Shown: in pieces, positions 1 through 8,224 of the stretch | Layout of the letters: each line of letters begins with the position of its first letter | Numbering within the stretch: the first letter of the stretch is position 1 | Assembly: GCF_003751385.1 (NCBI RefSeq) | Contig: NZ_RJVA01000010.1 | Span: 124,001 to 188,000, forward strand | From: Desulfosoma caldarium | GTDB lineage: Bacteria; Desulfobacterota; Syntrophobacteria; Syntrophobacterales; DSM-9756 | Reading direction: 5' to 3' | DNA length: 64,000 nucleotides | Position numbers and translations under genes: made by a program | Notes under the pieces: generated by a model | Seen by the model: only the letters and a program-made list of their open reading frames with translations | Databases searched by the model: none | What the model was told of the DNA's origin: nothing

Positions 1-186
1 AACATCCATTTGCTCACCTCCATCATCGAAGCCTACGAAGGACTGGGCGTGGTCACCACGGAAGATCCTCGCCTGGCTCACGTGCGCATTGCGGTAGCTC
101 CGGGCTGTGAAGCGGAACTCATGACGGTCCTCGATCATGAAAAACAACGCCTGGGCATTCGATCCTTTGCGCAAAGCGTTCCTTGA
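1..186 (+). CDS. DUF4911-like protein, C-terminal part
   Basis: The reading frame is open from the first base and stops at TGA 184-186, giving the last 61 residues of a protein that starts outside the window. The pattern of a helix (HLLTSIIEAYEGL), a Val-rich strand, and an APGCE segment followed by another helix resembles the small DUF4911 family found beside miaB in deltaproteobacteria. The function of that family is unknown. It lies about 105 bases before the cyclic-nucleotide-binding gene on the same strand, so it may belong to the same transcript. The family name comes from memory of the sequence pattern. Confidence 0.7.
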   Translation, partial: NIHLLTSIIEAYEGLGVVTTEDPRLAHVRIAVAPGCEAELMTVLDHEKQRLGIRSFAQSVP

Positions 187-291
187 AATCGTCAACGGGT
201 TGGACTAAGACGAAAGGGGCGGTGAAAATGGCCGGAGGTGCTCAAAGTTTTTGCCGGCACGAAACGTTTGATGCCAAAGAGGCAACATGTC

Positions 292-1095
292 ATGAGTGAG
301 AGTCTTTCTCGGCCCGCAAACCAAGCCTCAAGCAGTCCAGGGGAACCTCGACCCTTCGCGGCCCAAGCCCGCACCTACCAAGAAGGTGAGCTCATTGTGG
401 TGCAGGATGAGCCTCTTCAGGGTTTTTTTGTTATTCTTGACGGCCATGTGCGAATTTCCAGAGAGGATCGAAGAGTCCGCGTGTTGAAACAAAAGGACGT
501 TTTCGGCATGGAGGCGATGGTCCATCGGGGAAAGTGCCCTTACAGTGCCAGAGCGATGACACCATGCCGTGTCTTGTTCTATGAGATGGAAGCCTTTGAC
601 GACTTTTTGTACGCGCGTCCTCAAGCCGTTCGAGACCTGGTGCGGTCGCTGCTTCGGCAACTCACAGACACCTCCCTCGCCGTCAGTGGAGAAGAATCGT
701 TTGTTCTTTCCAGTGAAGTGGAAGTTCGCCATTACCGGGATGGGGAAACCATCATCTCGGAAGGGGAAGAGAGCGATGAATTTTACCGCTTGATTTCGTC
801 GACCACGGGCCTTCGCGTCACGCTTCGAGGAATAGAAATCGGCCGCATCGATCAGCCGGGGGAATTTTTCGGGGAAATGGCCTGCCTTCTCAAGGCCCCT
901 CGCCAAGCCACGGTCACGAGCATGGGCGATAGCCTTGTGCAGGTCTATCGGCCTCAGCGGTTGGAGTCCATCGTCGGTGAAGATCCTCAACTGGCCATGA
1001 AGCTGATCGGTACGCTCGCTCGACGGCTTTCTTCCGCCAATATCCGATTGACCGAAAAGGAGATCAAGTCGAGAGAATGGAAGGACTTTGTGTAG
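292..1095 (+). CDS. Double cyclic-nucleotide-binding domain protein
   Basis: This 267-residue protein contains two cNMP-binding (CRP-like beta-barrel) domains in tandem, at about residues 30-140 and 155-255. The second has a phosphate-binding-cassette-like stretch (FFGEMACLLKAPRQATVTS); the first is less canonical (VFGMEAMVHRGK). There is no C-terminal helix-turn-helix, so it is more likely a sensor or scaffold than a transcription factor. I chose ATG 292 because AGAGG lies nine bases before it; the frame also offers GTG 238 and ATG 271, neither with a usable ribosome site. It overlaps the start of miaB by 19 bases, which suggests coupled expression. Its ligand and partner cannot be read from sequence. 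Confidence 0.85.
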   Translation: MSESLSRPANQASSSPGEPRPFAAQARTYQEGELIVVQDEPLQGFFVILDGHVRISREDRRVRVLKQKDVFGMEAMVHRGKCPYSARAMTPCRVLFYEMEAFDDFLYARPQAVRDLVRSLLRQLTDTSLAVSGEESFVLSSEVEVRHYRDGETIISEGEESDEFYRLISSTTGLRVTLRGIEIGRIDQPGEFFGEMACLLKAPRQATVTSMGDSLVQVYRPQRLESIVGEDPQLAMKLIGTLARRLSSANIRLTEKEIKSREWKDFV

Positions 1096-2462
1096 CTCAG
1101 TCCGCTCAGCCGCTGGGGCTCTACGTCCACACCTTCGGCTGCCAGATGAATACCTACGACTCTCTTCGCGTGCAACGGCTGCTCGCCCAAGACGGCTATG
1201 CGCTCACTACCAATGCAACCGATGCGGATGTGATTTTCATCAACACCTGTTCCGTGCGGGAAAAAGCTGAACAAAAGGTCTTTTCCCTTTTGGGGCGGCT
1301 GCGGCGTCTGAAATCGCGCAAGCCTTCTTTGGTCATTGTGGTTGGTGGCTGTGTGGCCCAACAACTGGGAAGCACCCTTTTGGAACGCTTTCCTCACGTT
1401 GACGTGGTGGTGGGCACCCGCGCTTTGGGATCTCTTCCCCACATTCTTCGTTCCGTTCGGCGCGGCGCTTCACGGGTTGCGCATGTGCCAGACCAGGATG
1501 AAGAAGGCTGGCGGGAACTGTTCGGGCAAACTGAGGCGTGGGTCACGGACGTGGTGGCCCCGGTGACGGTCATGCAGGGTTGTGACAACTTTTGCACCTA
1601 TTGCATTGTGCCTTATGTGCGCGGCCGGGAACGCAGCCGTCCCAGTCGCGAAATTCTTCGAGAGGTGCAATTGCTGGTGGAAAAAGGAGCCCGAGAAGTC
1701 CTTCTTTTAGGTCAAAATGTCAACAGCTACGGTAAGGGACTGGAGGAAAAAACGCGCTTTTCCGATCTTCTGCGCCTTCTTGCACGAGAAACCGATGTGG
1801 TTCGCCTCCGCTTCACCACGTCCCATCCCAAAGACCTGACCGACGACTTGATTCAGTGCTTTGTGGATCTTTCTCCGCTCTGCCCCCACATTCACCTGCC
1901 CTTTCAGTCCGGTTCCGACCGCATACTCAAGAGAATGCATCGAGGCTACAGCGCGGAAGAGTATTTCAGGAAAGTGGAACGCCTTCGAGCCGCCTGCCCA
2001 GAGATCAGCATTTCCGCCGATGTCATGGTAGGGTTTCCCGGAGAAACTCGAGAAGATTTTGAACGAACACTGGATCTGCTGCGCACCGTGGAATTCGATT
2101 CCCTCTTCTCCTTTCGCTATTCGGATCGACCCCATACGGCGGCCCGCCTCTTCCCCGATAAGGTGAGTGAGGAAGAAAAGGCGCACCGCCTCACCGAACT
2201 GCAGGCGCTTCAGGCAGCCATCACCCTGAAGAAGAATCTCATGGAAGTTGGCCAAGTCCGCGAAGTGCTGGTGGAATCCACCAGCAAATCTGGACAAGGA
2301 CAGATGAGCGGGCGAACGCCTCACAACCGCATTGTCAATTTTGAAGGCTCGCAGGCATTGAAAGGCCGGCTAATCCCGGTCACAATTACAGAAGCCTATG
2401 CGCATTCGCTCAAAGGACGGCCGGTTTTCCCGCTTGAGGATTTGAGTGGCCAAAGGCCCTGA
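1077..2462 (+). CDS. miaB: tRNA-2-methylthio-N6-dimethylallyladenosine synthase MiaB
   Basis: This radical-SAM methylthiotransferase adds the 2-methylthio group to i6A37 of tRNAs reading UNN codons. The 461 residues show the UPF0004 domain with GCQMN, NTCSVREKAEQKVFS and GGCVAQ (three auxiliary-cluster cysteines), the radical-SAM motif GCDNFCTYCIVPYVRG, and a C-terminal TRAM domain (RGRLIPVTITEAYAHSLKG-like). Family length is about 440-460. The start at 1077 overlaps the upstream gene by 19 bases, with AAAAGGAG 14 bases before it. miaA, which makes the i6A substrate, lies far away at 37898, so the two steps are not co-transcribed. Assignment is secure. Confidence 0.97.
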   Translation: MEGLCVAQSAQPLGLYVHTFGCQMNTYDSLRVQRLLAQDGYALTTNATDADVIFINTCSVREKAEQKVFSLLGRLRRLKSRKPSLVIVVGGCVAQQLGSTLLERFPHVDVVVGTRALGSLPHILRSVRRGASRVAHVPDQDEEGWRELFGQTEAWVTDVVAPVTVMQGCDNFCTYCIVPYVRGRERSRPSREILREVQLLVEKGAREVLLLGQNVNSYGKGLEEKTRFSDLLRLLARETDVVRLRFTTSHPKDLTDDLIQCFVDLSPLCPHIHLPFQSGSDRILKRMHRGYSAEEYFRKVERLRAACPEISISADVMVGFPGETREDFERTLDLLRTVEFDSLFSFRYSDRPHTAARLFPDKVSEEEKAHRLTELQALQAAITLKKNLMEVGQVREVLVESTSKSGQGQMSGRTPHNRIVNFEGSQALKGRLIPVTITEAYAHSLKGRPVFPLEDLSGQRP

Positions 2463-2524
2463 GGATCGGAAAGCCCTGAGGTCGGCACAGCACCGCCCCT
2501 GCTTGTTGCACAAAAGGAGATATC

Positions 2525-3025
2525 ATGTATCGATTGATGAAGGTCGCCGGTTTGGTCATGGACCCGCAGACCAATACGCCCATCGTCATCTTGAACGACC
2601 CCCAAGGGGACCACCACCTGCCCATTTGGATTGGTCTGCTGGAAGCCACCTCGATCGCCACGGAACTGGAAAAGATCAAGTTTCCGCGCCCCATGACCCA
2701 TGATCTGGTGAAAAACCTTTTGGACCACCTGCATGTGCAGGTGGAAAAGATCGAGGTTTGCGACCTGAGGGAAAACACCTACTATGCCTTGATCTATTTG
2801 CGGACCGAAATGGGCGTGAGTCCCATCGATTCGAGGCCCAGTGACGCCATTGCCATCGCCTTGCGCACCAATGCCCCCATTTACGTCAAAGAGGATGTGT
2901 TGCGGCGTTCCCAAAAGGTGACGGAAAAGAAGACCCACCCCGTGTTTCGGCAGGAAGACAAGCACAATCTGGAAGATCTGCTGGAAAAGCTCAACCCAGA
3001 AGATTTCGGCAAATACAAGATGTGA
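2525..3025 (+). CDS. Bifunctional nuclease family protein (DUF151)
   Basis: A 166-residue protein of the DUF151/bifunctional nuclease family, recognisable from the N-terminal MKVAGLVMDPQTNTPIVIL, the PIWIG segment and the PSDAIAIALRTNAPIYV core. Plant and archaeal relatives were reported to have DNase and RNase activity; in most bacteria the role is unproven. The start has an excellent AAAGGAG five bases upstream. It follows miaB after 62 bases and precedes adenine deaminase by nine, so all three may be co-transcribed. The C-terminal tail after residue 130 is charged and variable, as is usual in the family. Confidence 0.9.
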   Translation: MYRLMKVAGLVMDPQTNTPIVILNDPQGDHHLPIWIGLLEATSIATELEKIKFPRPMTHDLVKNLLDHLHVQVEKIEVCDLRENTYYALIYLRTEMGVSPIDSRPSDAIAIALRTNAPIYVKEDVLRRSQKVTEKKTHPVFRQEDKHNLEDLLEKLNPEDFGKYKM

Positions 3026-3034
3026 GCCATCACG

Positions 3035-4795
3035 ATGCCTGCTGAGCGCCATGCCACCATGATCGATGGGGAGACTCTGGCGGATCTCATCGCCGTGGCC
3101 CGCGGCAGAAAACCCGCCGAACTGTGCCTGAAAAACGCGCGCCTCATTAATGTGTGGACCGGGGACGTGCTGTGCCGGGATCTCGCCGTGCATCGAGGCC
3201 GGTTTGCGGGCTGGGGAACATACCAAGGCCTGCAGGAAATGGCGCTCAACGGGGCCTATGTCGCCCCGGGATTCATCGACGCGCACCTTCACTTGGAAAG
3301 CACTTTGTTGTGTGCCGAGGAGTTTGCCGCCGCCGTGGTCCCTCACGGCACCACGGCCGTGGTGCTGGATCCTCACGAAATCGCCAACGTCTTAGGGCTT
3401 CGCGGTGTGCGCGCCTTGATGCAGTCCTGTGAAGGGCTTCCTGTGGATTTTTTCTTCACGCTTCCCAGTTGTGTGCCAGCAGCATCTCTGGACCCTTCCG
3501 GAGCGGTGCTTCGCGGATCCGATCTGCAGACGCTGCGCGGTCATGCCAGAGTGCTTGGCTTGGCAGAAATGATGAATTTTCCCGGCGTGCTGGCCATGGA
3601 TGCCGAGGTGTTGGATAAGATCGTGCTTTTTCAGGACACGTCTATGGACGGCCACTGCCCTGGACTTCAGGGCCTGGACCTCAACGCCTATATCGCCTGC
3701 GGCCTGCATTCCGACCACGAAACGACGGCCCTTGAGGAAGCTCGAGAAAAACTGGCCAAGGGCCTCGCCCTCATGATTCGAGAAGGCAGCCAGTCCAAGG
3801 ACCTGGCCGCGCTGTTGGATGCCGTGACGGACACCACATGGCCCCGCTGCCTGTTCGTTTCCGACGATCGCCATCCCACAGATCTTCTTCGCGAAGGGCA
3901 CATGGATGCCATTGTGAACCGTGCGATGGCTTTGGGCATGGATCCCGTGCGGGCCTTGACTTTGGCGTCATGGAACCCGGCTCAGCTTTTCGGGCTTCGA
4001 CGCCGAGGCGCCCTGGCGCCTGGGTACATGGCCGATTTTTCCGTGAGCCCAACCCTCAGGCCTTGGAATCCCGTGATGGTTTTCAAAGACGGGCGTCTCG
4101 TGGCCCGCGACGGGCGTCTGTGTACACCCATAGCCACACGGAAAGACCAGCTGATGAAAACACTTGAAAGCCCTATGGCCGTCCAGCATGTGGACCCACA
4201 CCGGTTTCGCGTTCCCGCTGCAGGAAGAGAGCTGCGCGTCATCGGCCTGCGAGAAGGTTCCTTGATCACGGATCATTTGATTCTTCCCGCCACGGTTCAA
4301 GACGGGTGGGCCGTCTGTGATCCTTCGCGGGATCTATTGAAAATGGTCGTCTTTAACCGCTACGCCGATCCCGATGCATTCAATCAACCGGCGGTGGGAT
4401 TTGTGCAGGGCTTTGGATTGAAAGAAGGGGCTTTGGCCAGCACGGTGGCCCACGATGCACATCATCTCGTGGCCGTCGGCGCCAGCGATGACGCTATTGG
4501 ATATGCCGTGCGGGCCGTGGTGGAAAGCCGAGGGGGGTTGAGCGTCAGTGATTCCAAGGGAATCATCGCTCACATGCCCCTACCCCTTGCCGGGCTCATG
4601 AGCGTGGAGCCTTTGGATCGGGTGTGCGGGGCGCTGGAAGAAGTCACCCGAGCGGCCCACGCCCTCGGTTCGACCCTGCAGCATCCTTTCATGGCCCTGT
4701 CTTTTCTTGCCTTGCCGGTCATTCCGGCCCTCAAGATGAGTTCGCGAGGTCTGGTGGATGTGGAACGGTTTGAAATTGTACCTCTATTTGTGTGA
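3035..4795 (+). CDS. ade: Adenine deaminase
   Basis: This cytoplasmic amidohydrolase converts adenine to hypoxanthine and ammonia (purine salvage). The 586 residues carry the metal-binding motif IDAHLHLESTLL, then DPHEIANVLG, the GLHSDHE segment, and a C-terminal deaminase domain ending in HMPLPLAGLMS followed by LSFLALPVIPALK, all typical of the Ade family of about 570-600 residues. ATG 3035 lies nine bases after the preceding stop; ATG 3059 is an alternative, since the first eight residues are not conserved-looking and no strong ribosome site precedes either. No other purine gene is adjacent. Confidence 0.95.
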   Translation: MPAERHATMIDGETLADLIAVARGRKPAELCLKNARLINVWTGDVLCRDLAVHRGRFAGWGTYQGLQEMALNGAYVAPGFIDAHLHLESTLLCAEEFAAAVVPHGTTAVVLDPHEIANVLGLRGVRALMQSCEGLPVDFFFTLPSCVPAASLDPSGAVLRGSDLQTLRGHARVLGLAEMMNFPGVLAMDAEVLDKIVLFQDTSMDGHCPGLQGLDLNAYIACGLHSDHETTALEEAREKLAKGLALMIREGSQSKDLAALLDAVTDTTWPRCLFVSDDRHPTDLLREGHMDAIVNRAMALGMDPVRALTLASWNPAQLFGLRRRGALAPGYMADFSVSPTLRPWNPVMVFKDGRLVARDGRLCTPIATRKDQLMKTLESPMAVQHVDPHRFRVPAAGRELRVIGLREGSLITDHLILPATVQDGWAVCDPSRDLLKMVVFNRYADPDAFNQPAVGFVQGFGLKEGALASTVAHDAHHLVAVGASDDAIGYAVRAVVESRGGLSVSDSKGIIAHMPLPLAGLMSVEPLDRVCGALEEVTRAAHALGSTLQHPFMALSFLALPVIPALKMSSRGLVDVERFEIVPLFV

Positions 4796-4955
4796 GCCCG
4801 ACGCCAAGTCCAGTCGGTTCGCGGGAGGGCTCCAATAGAAGTGCGACGAGGGAAACCGATTGCTTCGAGCGGGGCAGTTCTGTTATGAGGATTCAAGCTG
4901 GCGGCTCACCGCTCATGGGAAATTTTCCAACAACTGACCGTAAGAGGAGGCCATC

Positions 4956-5417
4956 ATGTCCGTCTTGACCTGTCGATCCTTTGATGACGTGGTGAATTTC
5001 GCCATTAAGAAAGAAGAACTGGCCATGGATTTCTACCAGAAGTGCGCCGATAAGGCTAAGAACCCCGGTATCAAAGAATTCTTTCTTGAAATGGTCGAGG
5101 AAGAAAAGAAACATCGCGAGCTGCTTAAGGGACTTGATCCCGCCGGGTTGGAAAGCTTCAAACTGGACACGGTCCAGGATCTCAAAATCAGCGATTATCT
5201 CATGGACGTCCCTTTTCGAGATGACATGACGTACCAGGAAGCACTCACGCTGGCCATGAAAAAGGAAGAAAAGGCTCACGCCTTTTACAGTGCCTGGAAA
5301 GAAAAGTGCATGCACGAAAAGACGGCCAAGATTTTTGAGATGCTTGCGCAGGAAGAGATCAAACACAAGCGCAAGATCGAAGAAATCTATGACGACCAGA
5401 TCCTCACTTGGGATTGA
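4956..5417 (+). CDS. Ferritin-like (rubrerythrin-type) diiron protein
   Basis: A 153-residue four-helix ferritin-like protein. The di-iron ligand pattern appears twice: EELAMDFY ... EEEKKHREL in the first half and EEKAHAFY ... EEIKHKRKI in the second, matching ExxxxxY plus ExxH pairs. It lacks the C-terminal rubredoxin domain of classical rubrerythrin, so it cannot be a self-contained electron-accepting peroxidase; a role in peroxide or iron handling under anaerobic conditions is an inference. AGAGGAGG lies five bases before the start. It is followed by a clear intrinsic terminator, so it probably ends its transcript. Confidence 0.85.
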   Translation: MSVLTCRSFDDVVNFAIKKEELAMDFYQKCADKAKNPGIKEFFLEMVEEEKKHRELLKGLDPAGLESFKLDTVQDLKISDYLMDVPFRDDMTYQEALTLAMKKEEKAHAFYSAWKEKCMHEKTAKIFEMLAQEEIKHKRKIEEIYDDQILTWD

Positions 5418-5446
5418 TGGCGGCTTGAACGGCTCATTTCACGAGA

Positions 5447-5483
5447 GAACCCGCCGGCTTCTCAAGCGGGTTCTTTCTTTTTT
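5447..5483 (+). terminator. Intrinsic terminator after the ferritin-like gene
   Basis: Perfect 8-bp stem GAACCCGC (5447-5454) / GCGGGTTC (5466-5473) with an 11-base loop, followed by a T-rich run (TTTCTTTTTT, 5474-5483). It lies 29 bases after the stop at 5417 and 18 bases before the next start, so the exporter gene at 5501 needs readthrough or its own promoter. Confidence 0.88.
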
Positions 5484-5500
5484 GGCGCTTCGAGAAACCC

Positions 5501-6535
5501 ATGCATCCAACCGCAAAAGGTTACTTTGCCGCCTCGGCGGCGTGTCTGATCTGGGGAGGTTCCTTTGTGGCCACCAAGGTGGCCCTGCTCAGTTTCACGC
5601 CCCACATGCTGCTCGCACTGCGCTTTGCCATGGCGTGCGCCATTCTGGTGCCCGCATTCCTGGTTTTCCAAAGGGAGGCTCTGCGCCTGCGGGATCTTGG
5701 GCTCTTTTGCCTTTTGGGCCTCATGGAACCGGGTTTGTATTTTTTGTGCGAAACCCGAGGTCTGCAGTACACGAGCGCTTCCGTGGCGTCGCTCATTATC
5801 GGGTCCATTCCCGTATTCGTGATGCTTTTGGCTTCCATTTTTCTCAAGGAACCCTTGCACGCCAGGACCGGCCTGGGCACGGCCATGACCCTGGTGGGCA
5901 TCGCCTTTCTCGTGCACAAGGACATGGCCGCCGCCCCGGTGGGCCCATCCCCTCTCAAGGGCAATCTGCTTATCGTGGGGGCAGCTCTGTGTGCTTCGGT
6001 CTATACCATCGTCAGCCGGTCCCTGAGCGCTCGATATCGCCCCATGACCTTGACGACCATTCAGGCGACCTTTGCCACGGTGTTTTTCACTCTGTTGGCC
6101 GTGGCAGACGGATCTCTCACCGTGATGGGTCCTTTGTCGGCATCAGCCCTGAGCAGTCTGGTCTTTCTCGGCCTGCTGGCCACGCTGGGGGCGTTTTGGC
6201 TATACAACTTTTCCTTGAGCGTCCTCCCGGCATCCCAGGTAGCCGTTCTGATCAACCTCATTCCTCTGGTGACCGTGCTGAGCGCGCGCGTGTTCCTGAA
6301 CGAGACCTTGTCCTGGGCTCAGCTGATCGGCGCGCTTCTCATTCTGGCGGGTGTGCGCGTGAGCACCACCTCCACCCAAGGGTCGTGGCTCTATAGCGAC
6401 TCTAAGATCCTGCAGATTCTGCGATCAAAGGGCCGGAGTGCATACGGGAGTTTTCCCCTTGCGGCGTCGCAGCAACACATAGACGGCTCCAGCCCCACCA
6501 TCCCACGTTCTCGCACTGGCAAAGGCAAGTACTAG
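5501..6535 (+). CDS. EamA/DMT-family inner-membrane exporter
   Basis: A multi-spanning protein of the drug/metabolite transporter superfamily. Two EamA repeats are visible: residues about 5-140 (AACLIWGGSFVATKVAL, then SVASLIIGSIPVFVMLLAS) and about 150-290 (GNLLIVGAALCASVYTIV, then VAVLINLIPLVTVLSARVF). Ten hydrophobic segments fit the family. The substrate cannot be predicted. The last 45 or so residues after the final membrane segment are hydrophilic, unlike the family, and are encoded opposite the 3' end of the convergent Smr gene (111-base overlap), so the frame may simply run on to its first stop. No strong ribosome site precedes ATG 5501. Confidence 0.85.
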   Translation: MHPTAKGYFAASAACLIWGGSFVATKVALLSFTPHMLLALRFAMACAILVPAFLVFQREALRLRDLGLFCLLGLMEPGLYFLCETRGLQYTSASVASLIIGSIPVFVMLLASIFLKEPLHARTGLGTAMTLVGIAFLVHKDMAAAPVGPSPLKGNLLIVGAALCASVYTIVSRSLSARYRPMTLTTIQATFATVFFTLLAVADGSLTVMGPLSASALSSLVFLGLLATLGAFWLYNFSLSVLPASQVAVLINLIPLVTVLSARVFLNETLSWAQLIGALLILAGVRVSTTSTQGSWLYSDSKILQILRSKGRSAYGSFPLAASQQHIDGSSPTIPRSRTGKGKY

Positions 6536-7189
6536 CCTTTTGAGAGGGGCTCGCGTCAGCCAGCCCACCAGTTCCCGCTTCAAAATGGGTTCTTTGCCCT
6601 TGGAATTGAGTCCACGGCCACAGATGACCAGCACGCAGCGCAGACCTCGGGTGTGGCTGCGCACAATGAAATCCGTCAGGGCCTTTTGCGCTTCCGGCCG
6701 TGTGAGCCCGTGCAGGTCCACGTGGGCCTGATAGCTGAAGTCGCCGTTGCGCAGACTCTTGACAATGTTCGGCGCCAGGCCGATTACCGCGCCGTCCATG
6801 TATTCATCGGAAAAATGCACGGAAAACCGACTTTCTCCGCTCACCAATTCGGCCAAGTGCGCCAGAACTCCCGCATCCTCGTGCCTGGCAAACTTTGGAA
6901 AACTGCGCGTGGGGGCTTTGGGGGCAATACGCTGCCTATGGCCTTCGGGTAAAGGGGTCACGTCGGCCATAGCCTTCAAGAAAAGACTCGATTCCGTCTC
7001 GGGCGACTCCGTCGCCACAGCGTCCCTGGACGGCGTATTGGAAAGACTTTCCTGGCTGTTCCCCCGTTTTCTCTTGGGTTTCACATATTGATTCAAGCAG
7101 GAGAAAGGAGTATAGAAGCCGTGCTCTTTGACGGGCGGCGAACTGTCGTGAACTGACGGTGCGCTCTTTTTTCTTCTTCTTCGAGTCAT
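6425..7189 (-). CDS. Smr/MutS2-type domain protein
   Basis: A 254-residue protein with a basic, low-complexity N-terminal half and a C-terminal Smr domain (about residues 160-250) shown by VDLHGLTRPEAQKALTDFI, the VLVICGRGLNSKG loop and the terminal AFASARTWDGGAGAVYVLL. Stand-alone Smr proteins are nucleases or nucleic-acid binders by family; the LHG and GxG motifs are intact. I chose ATG 7189 because GGAG stands seven bases before it; a longer frame begins at 7219 without such a site. It is convergent with the EamA gene and overlaps it by 111 bases, and is divergent from RNase D. Confidence 0.85.
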   Translation of the reverse strand: MTRRRRKKSAPSVHDSSPPVKEHGFYTPFSCLNQYVKPKRKRGNSQESLSNTPSRDAVATESPETESSLFLKAMADVTPLPEGHRQRIAPKAPTRSFPKFARHEDAGVLAHLAELVSGESRFSVHFSDEYMDGAVIGLAPNIVKSLRNGDFSYQAHVDLHGLTRPEAQKALTDFIVRSHTRGLRCVLVICGRGLNSKGKEPILKRELVGWLTRAPLKRLVLAFASARTWDGGAGAVYVLLRRRKGKTPVCTPAL

Positions 7190-7248
7190 GACCGCACTCC
7201 ATGGGTTTAATCCTCTCACTAGAGGGGCTGAAGCCGGGATATCTTTTC

Positions 7249-8148
7249 ATGCGTCCTTACATCCTCATTGATTCGGACCAAAGACTGCAAGAGACGATCT
7301 CGACGGTTCTCACATGCTCTCGCATTGCCGTGGACACGGAATCCAACGGCTACTACGCCTACTACGAACGGGTCTGCCTAATTCAGCTGTCCACGGAACA
7401 GGACGACTACATCATTGACATGCTAAACATCGCCCACCCGGAGTGTTTGTCAAACATTTTTGAAAATTCGAGCATAGAAAAAATTTTTCATGCCGCATCC
7501 AACGATATCGGAGCTCTTAAAAGGGATTTTCAGTTCACCTTCCGCCATGTCTTTGATACAGCCATCGCATGCAAACTGCTTGGCCAAAAGCGCCTCGGCC
7601 TCTCCCATGTCTTGGAAGCCCACTTTCAGGTGCAGCTGGACAAGAAATGGCAGCGCTGCGACTGGGGCGCGCGCCCCTTGAACGATTCCCAACTCCACTA
7701 CGCGCGCCTGGACACCCATTACCTCATTCCCTTGCGGAATAAACTCCATGAAGCCCTGGTGCGGCGCGGATTGTGGCCACAGGCCCAAGAAGCCTTTGCC
7801 AAAGTGTGCGCCCAGGCGCCCCCTCGAGAACGGTTTCCCGCCAACGGCTATGAGCGGCTTTCAGGCACGCGTACCCTTTCTCGACGCGCCAAAGCCGTCC
7901 TTCGCGATCTCTACACCTATCGAGATCAGATGGCCAGACGGCTGGATCGAGCCCCGTTTCGGGTGCTTTCCAACGAAGCCCTCATTCGGCTGGCGCAACG
8001 CCTGCCCAAGACCCCGGAGGAACTGCGTGCCATCAAGGGACTGCCGCAAACCTTTAAGACCGGCACCCAGGCTCGGCAACTTTTGACCGTGATTCTTGAT
8101 GCTCTAGAAGCGCACAAGAGCGCCAAAGCACGAAGCATGTCTTCGTGA
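7249..8148 (+). CDS. rnd: Ribonuclease D (DEDDy exonuclease with HRDC)
   Basis: A 299-residue 3'-5' exoribonuclease acting in tRNA and structured RNA 3' maturation. The DEDDy active site can be followed: VDTESNG (Exo I), HAASNDIGALK (Exo II, Asn-Asp) and YARLDTHYL (Exo III). A C-terminal HRDC domain covers about residues 200-285 (RPDLY-like DLYTYRDQMARRLDRAPFRV, then LPKTPEELRAIKGLP). Family length is about 370 because E. coli carries a second HRDC domain; this one has only one. ATG 7249 gives the conserved start RPYILIDSD; ATG 7201 is possible but would leave only 11 bases to the divergent Smr start. Neither has a strong ribosome site. Confidence 0.9.
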   Translation: MRPYILIDSDQRLQETISTVLTCSRIAVDTESNGYYAYYERVCLIQLSTEQDDYIIDMLNIAHPECLSNIFENSSIEKIFHAASNDIGALKRDFQFTFRHVFDTAIACKLLGQKRLGLSHVLEAHFQVQLDKKWQRCDWGARPLNDSQLHYARLDTHYLIPLRNKLHEALVRRGLWPQAQEAFAKVCAQAPPRERFPANGYERLSGTRTLSRRAKAVLRDLYTYRDQMARRLDRAPFRVLSNEALIRLAQRLPKTPEELRAIKGLPQTFKTGTQARQLLTVILDALEAHKSAKARSMSS

Positions 8149-8224
8149 CAACGGTCCGCCGCATGATACGGCACGTTTTTCACGGCCGCATTCGTTAAAT
8201 ATTTAAAGACTTATGGAGTGAGCC

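Noticed and set aside
8149-8224. A precursor peptide for the YcaO protein.
   Set aside because: The 76-base gap has no start codon followed by a Cys/Ser/Thr-rich frame.
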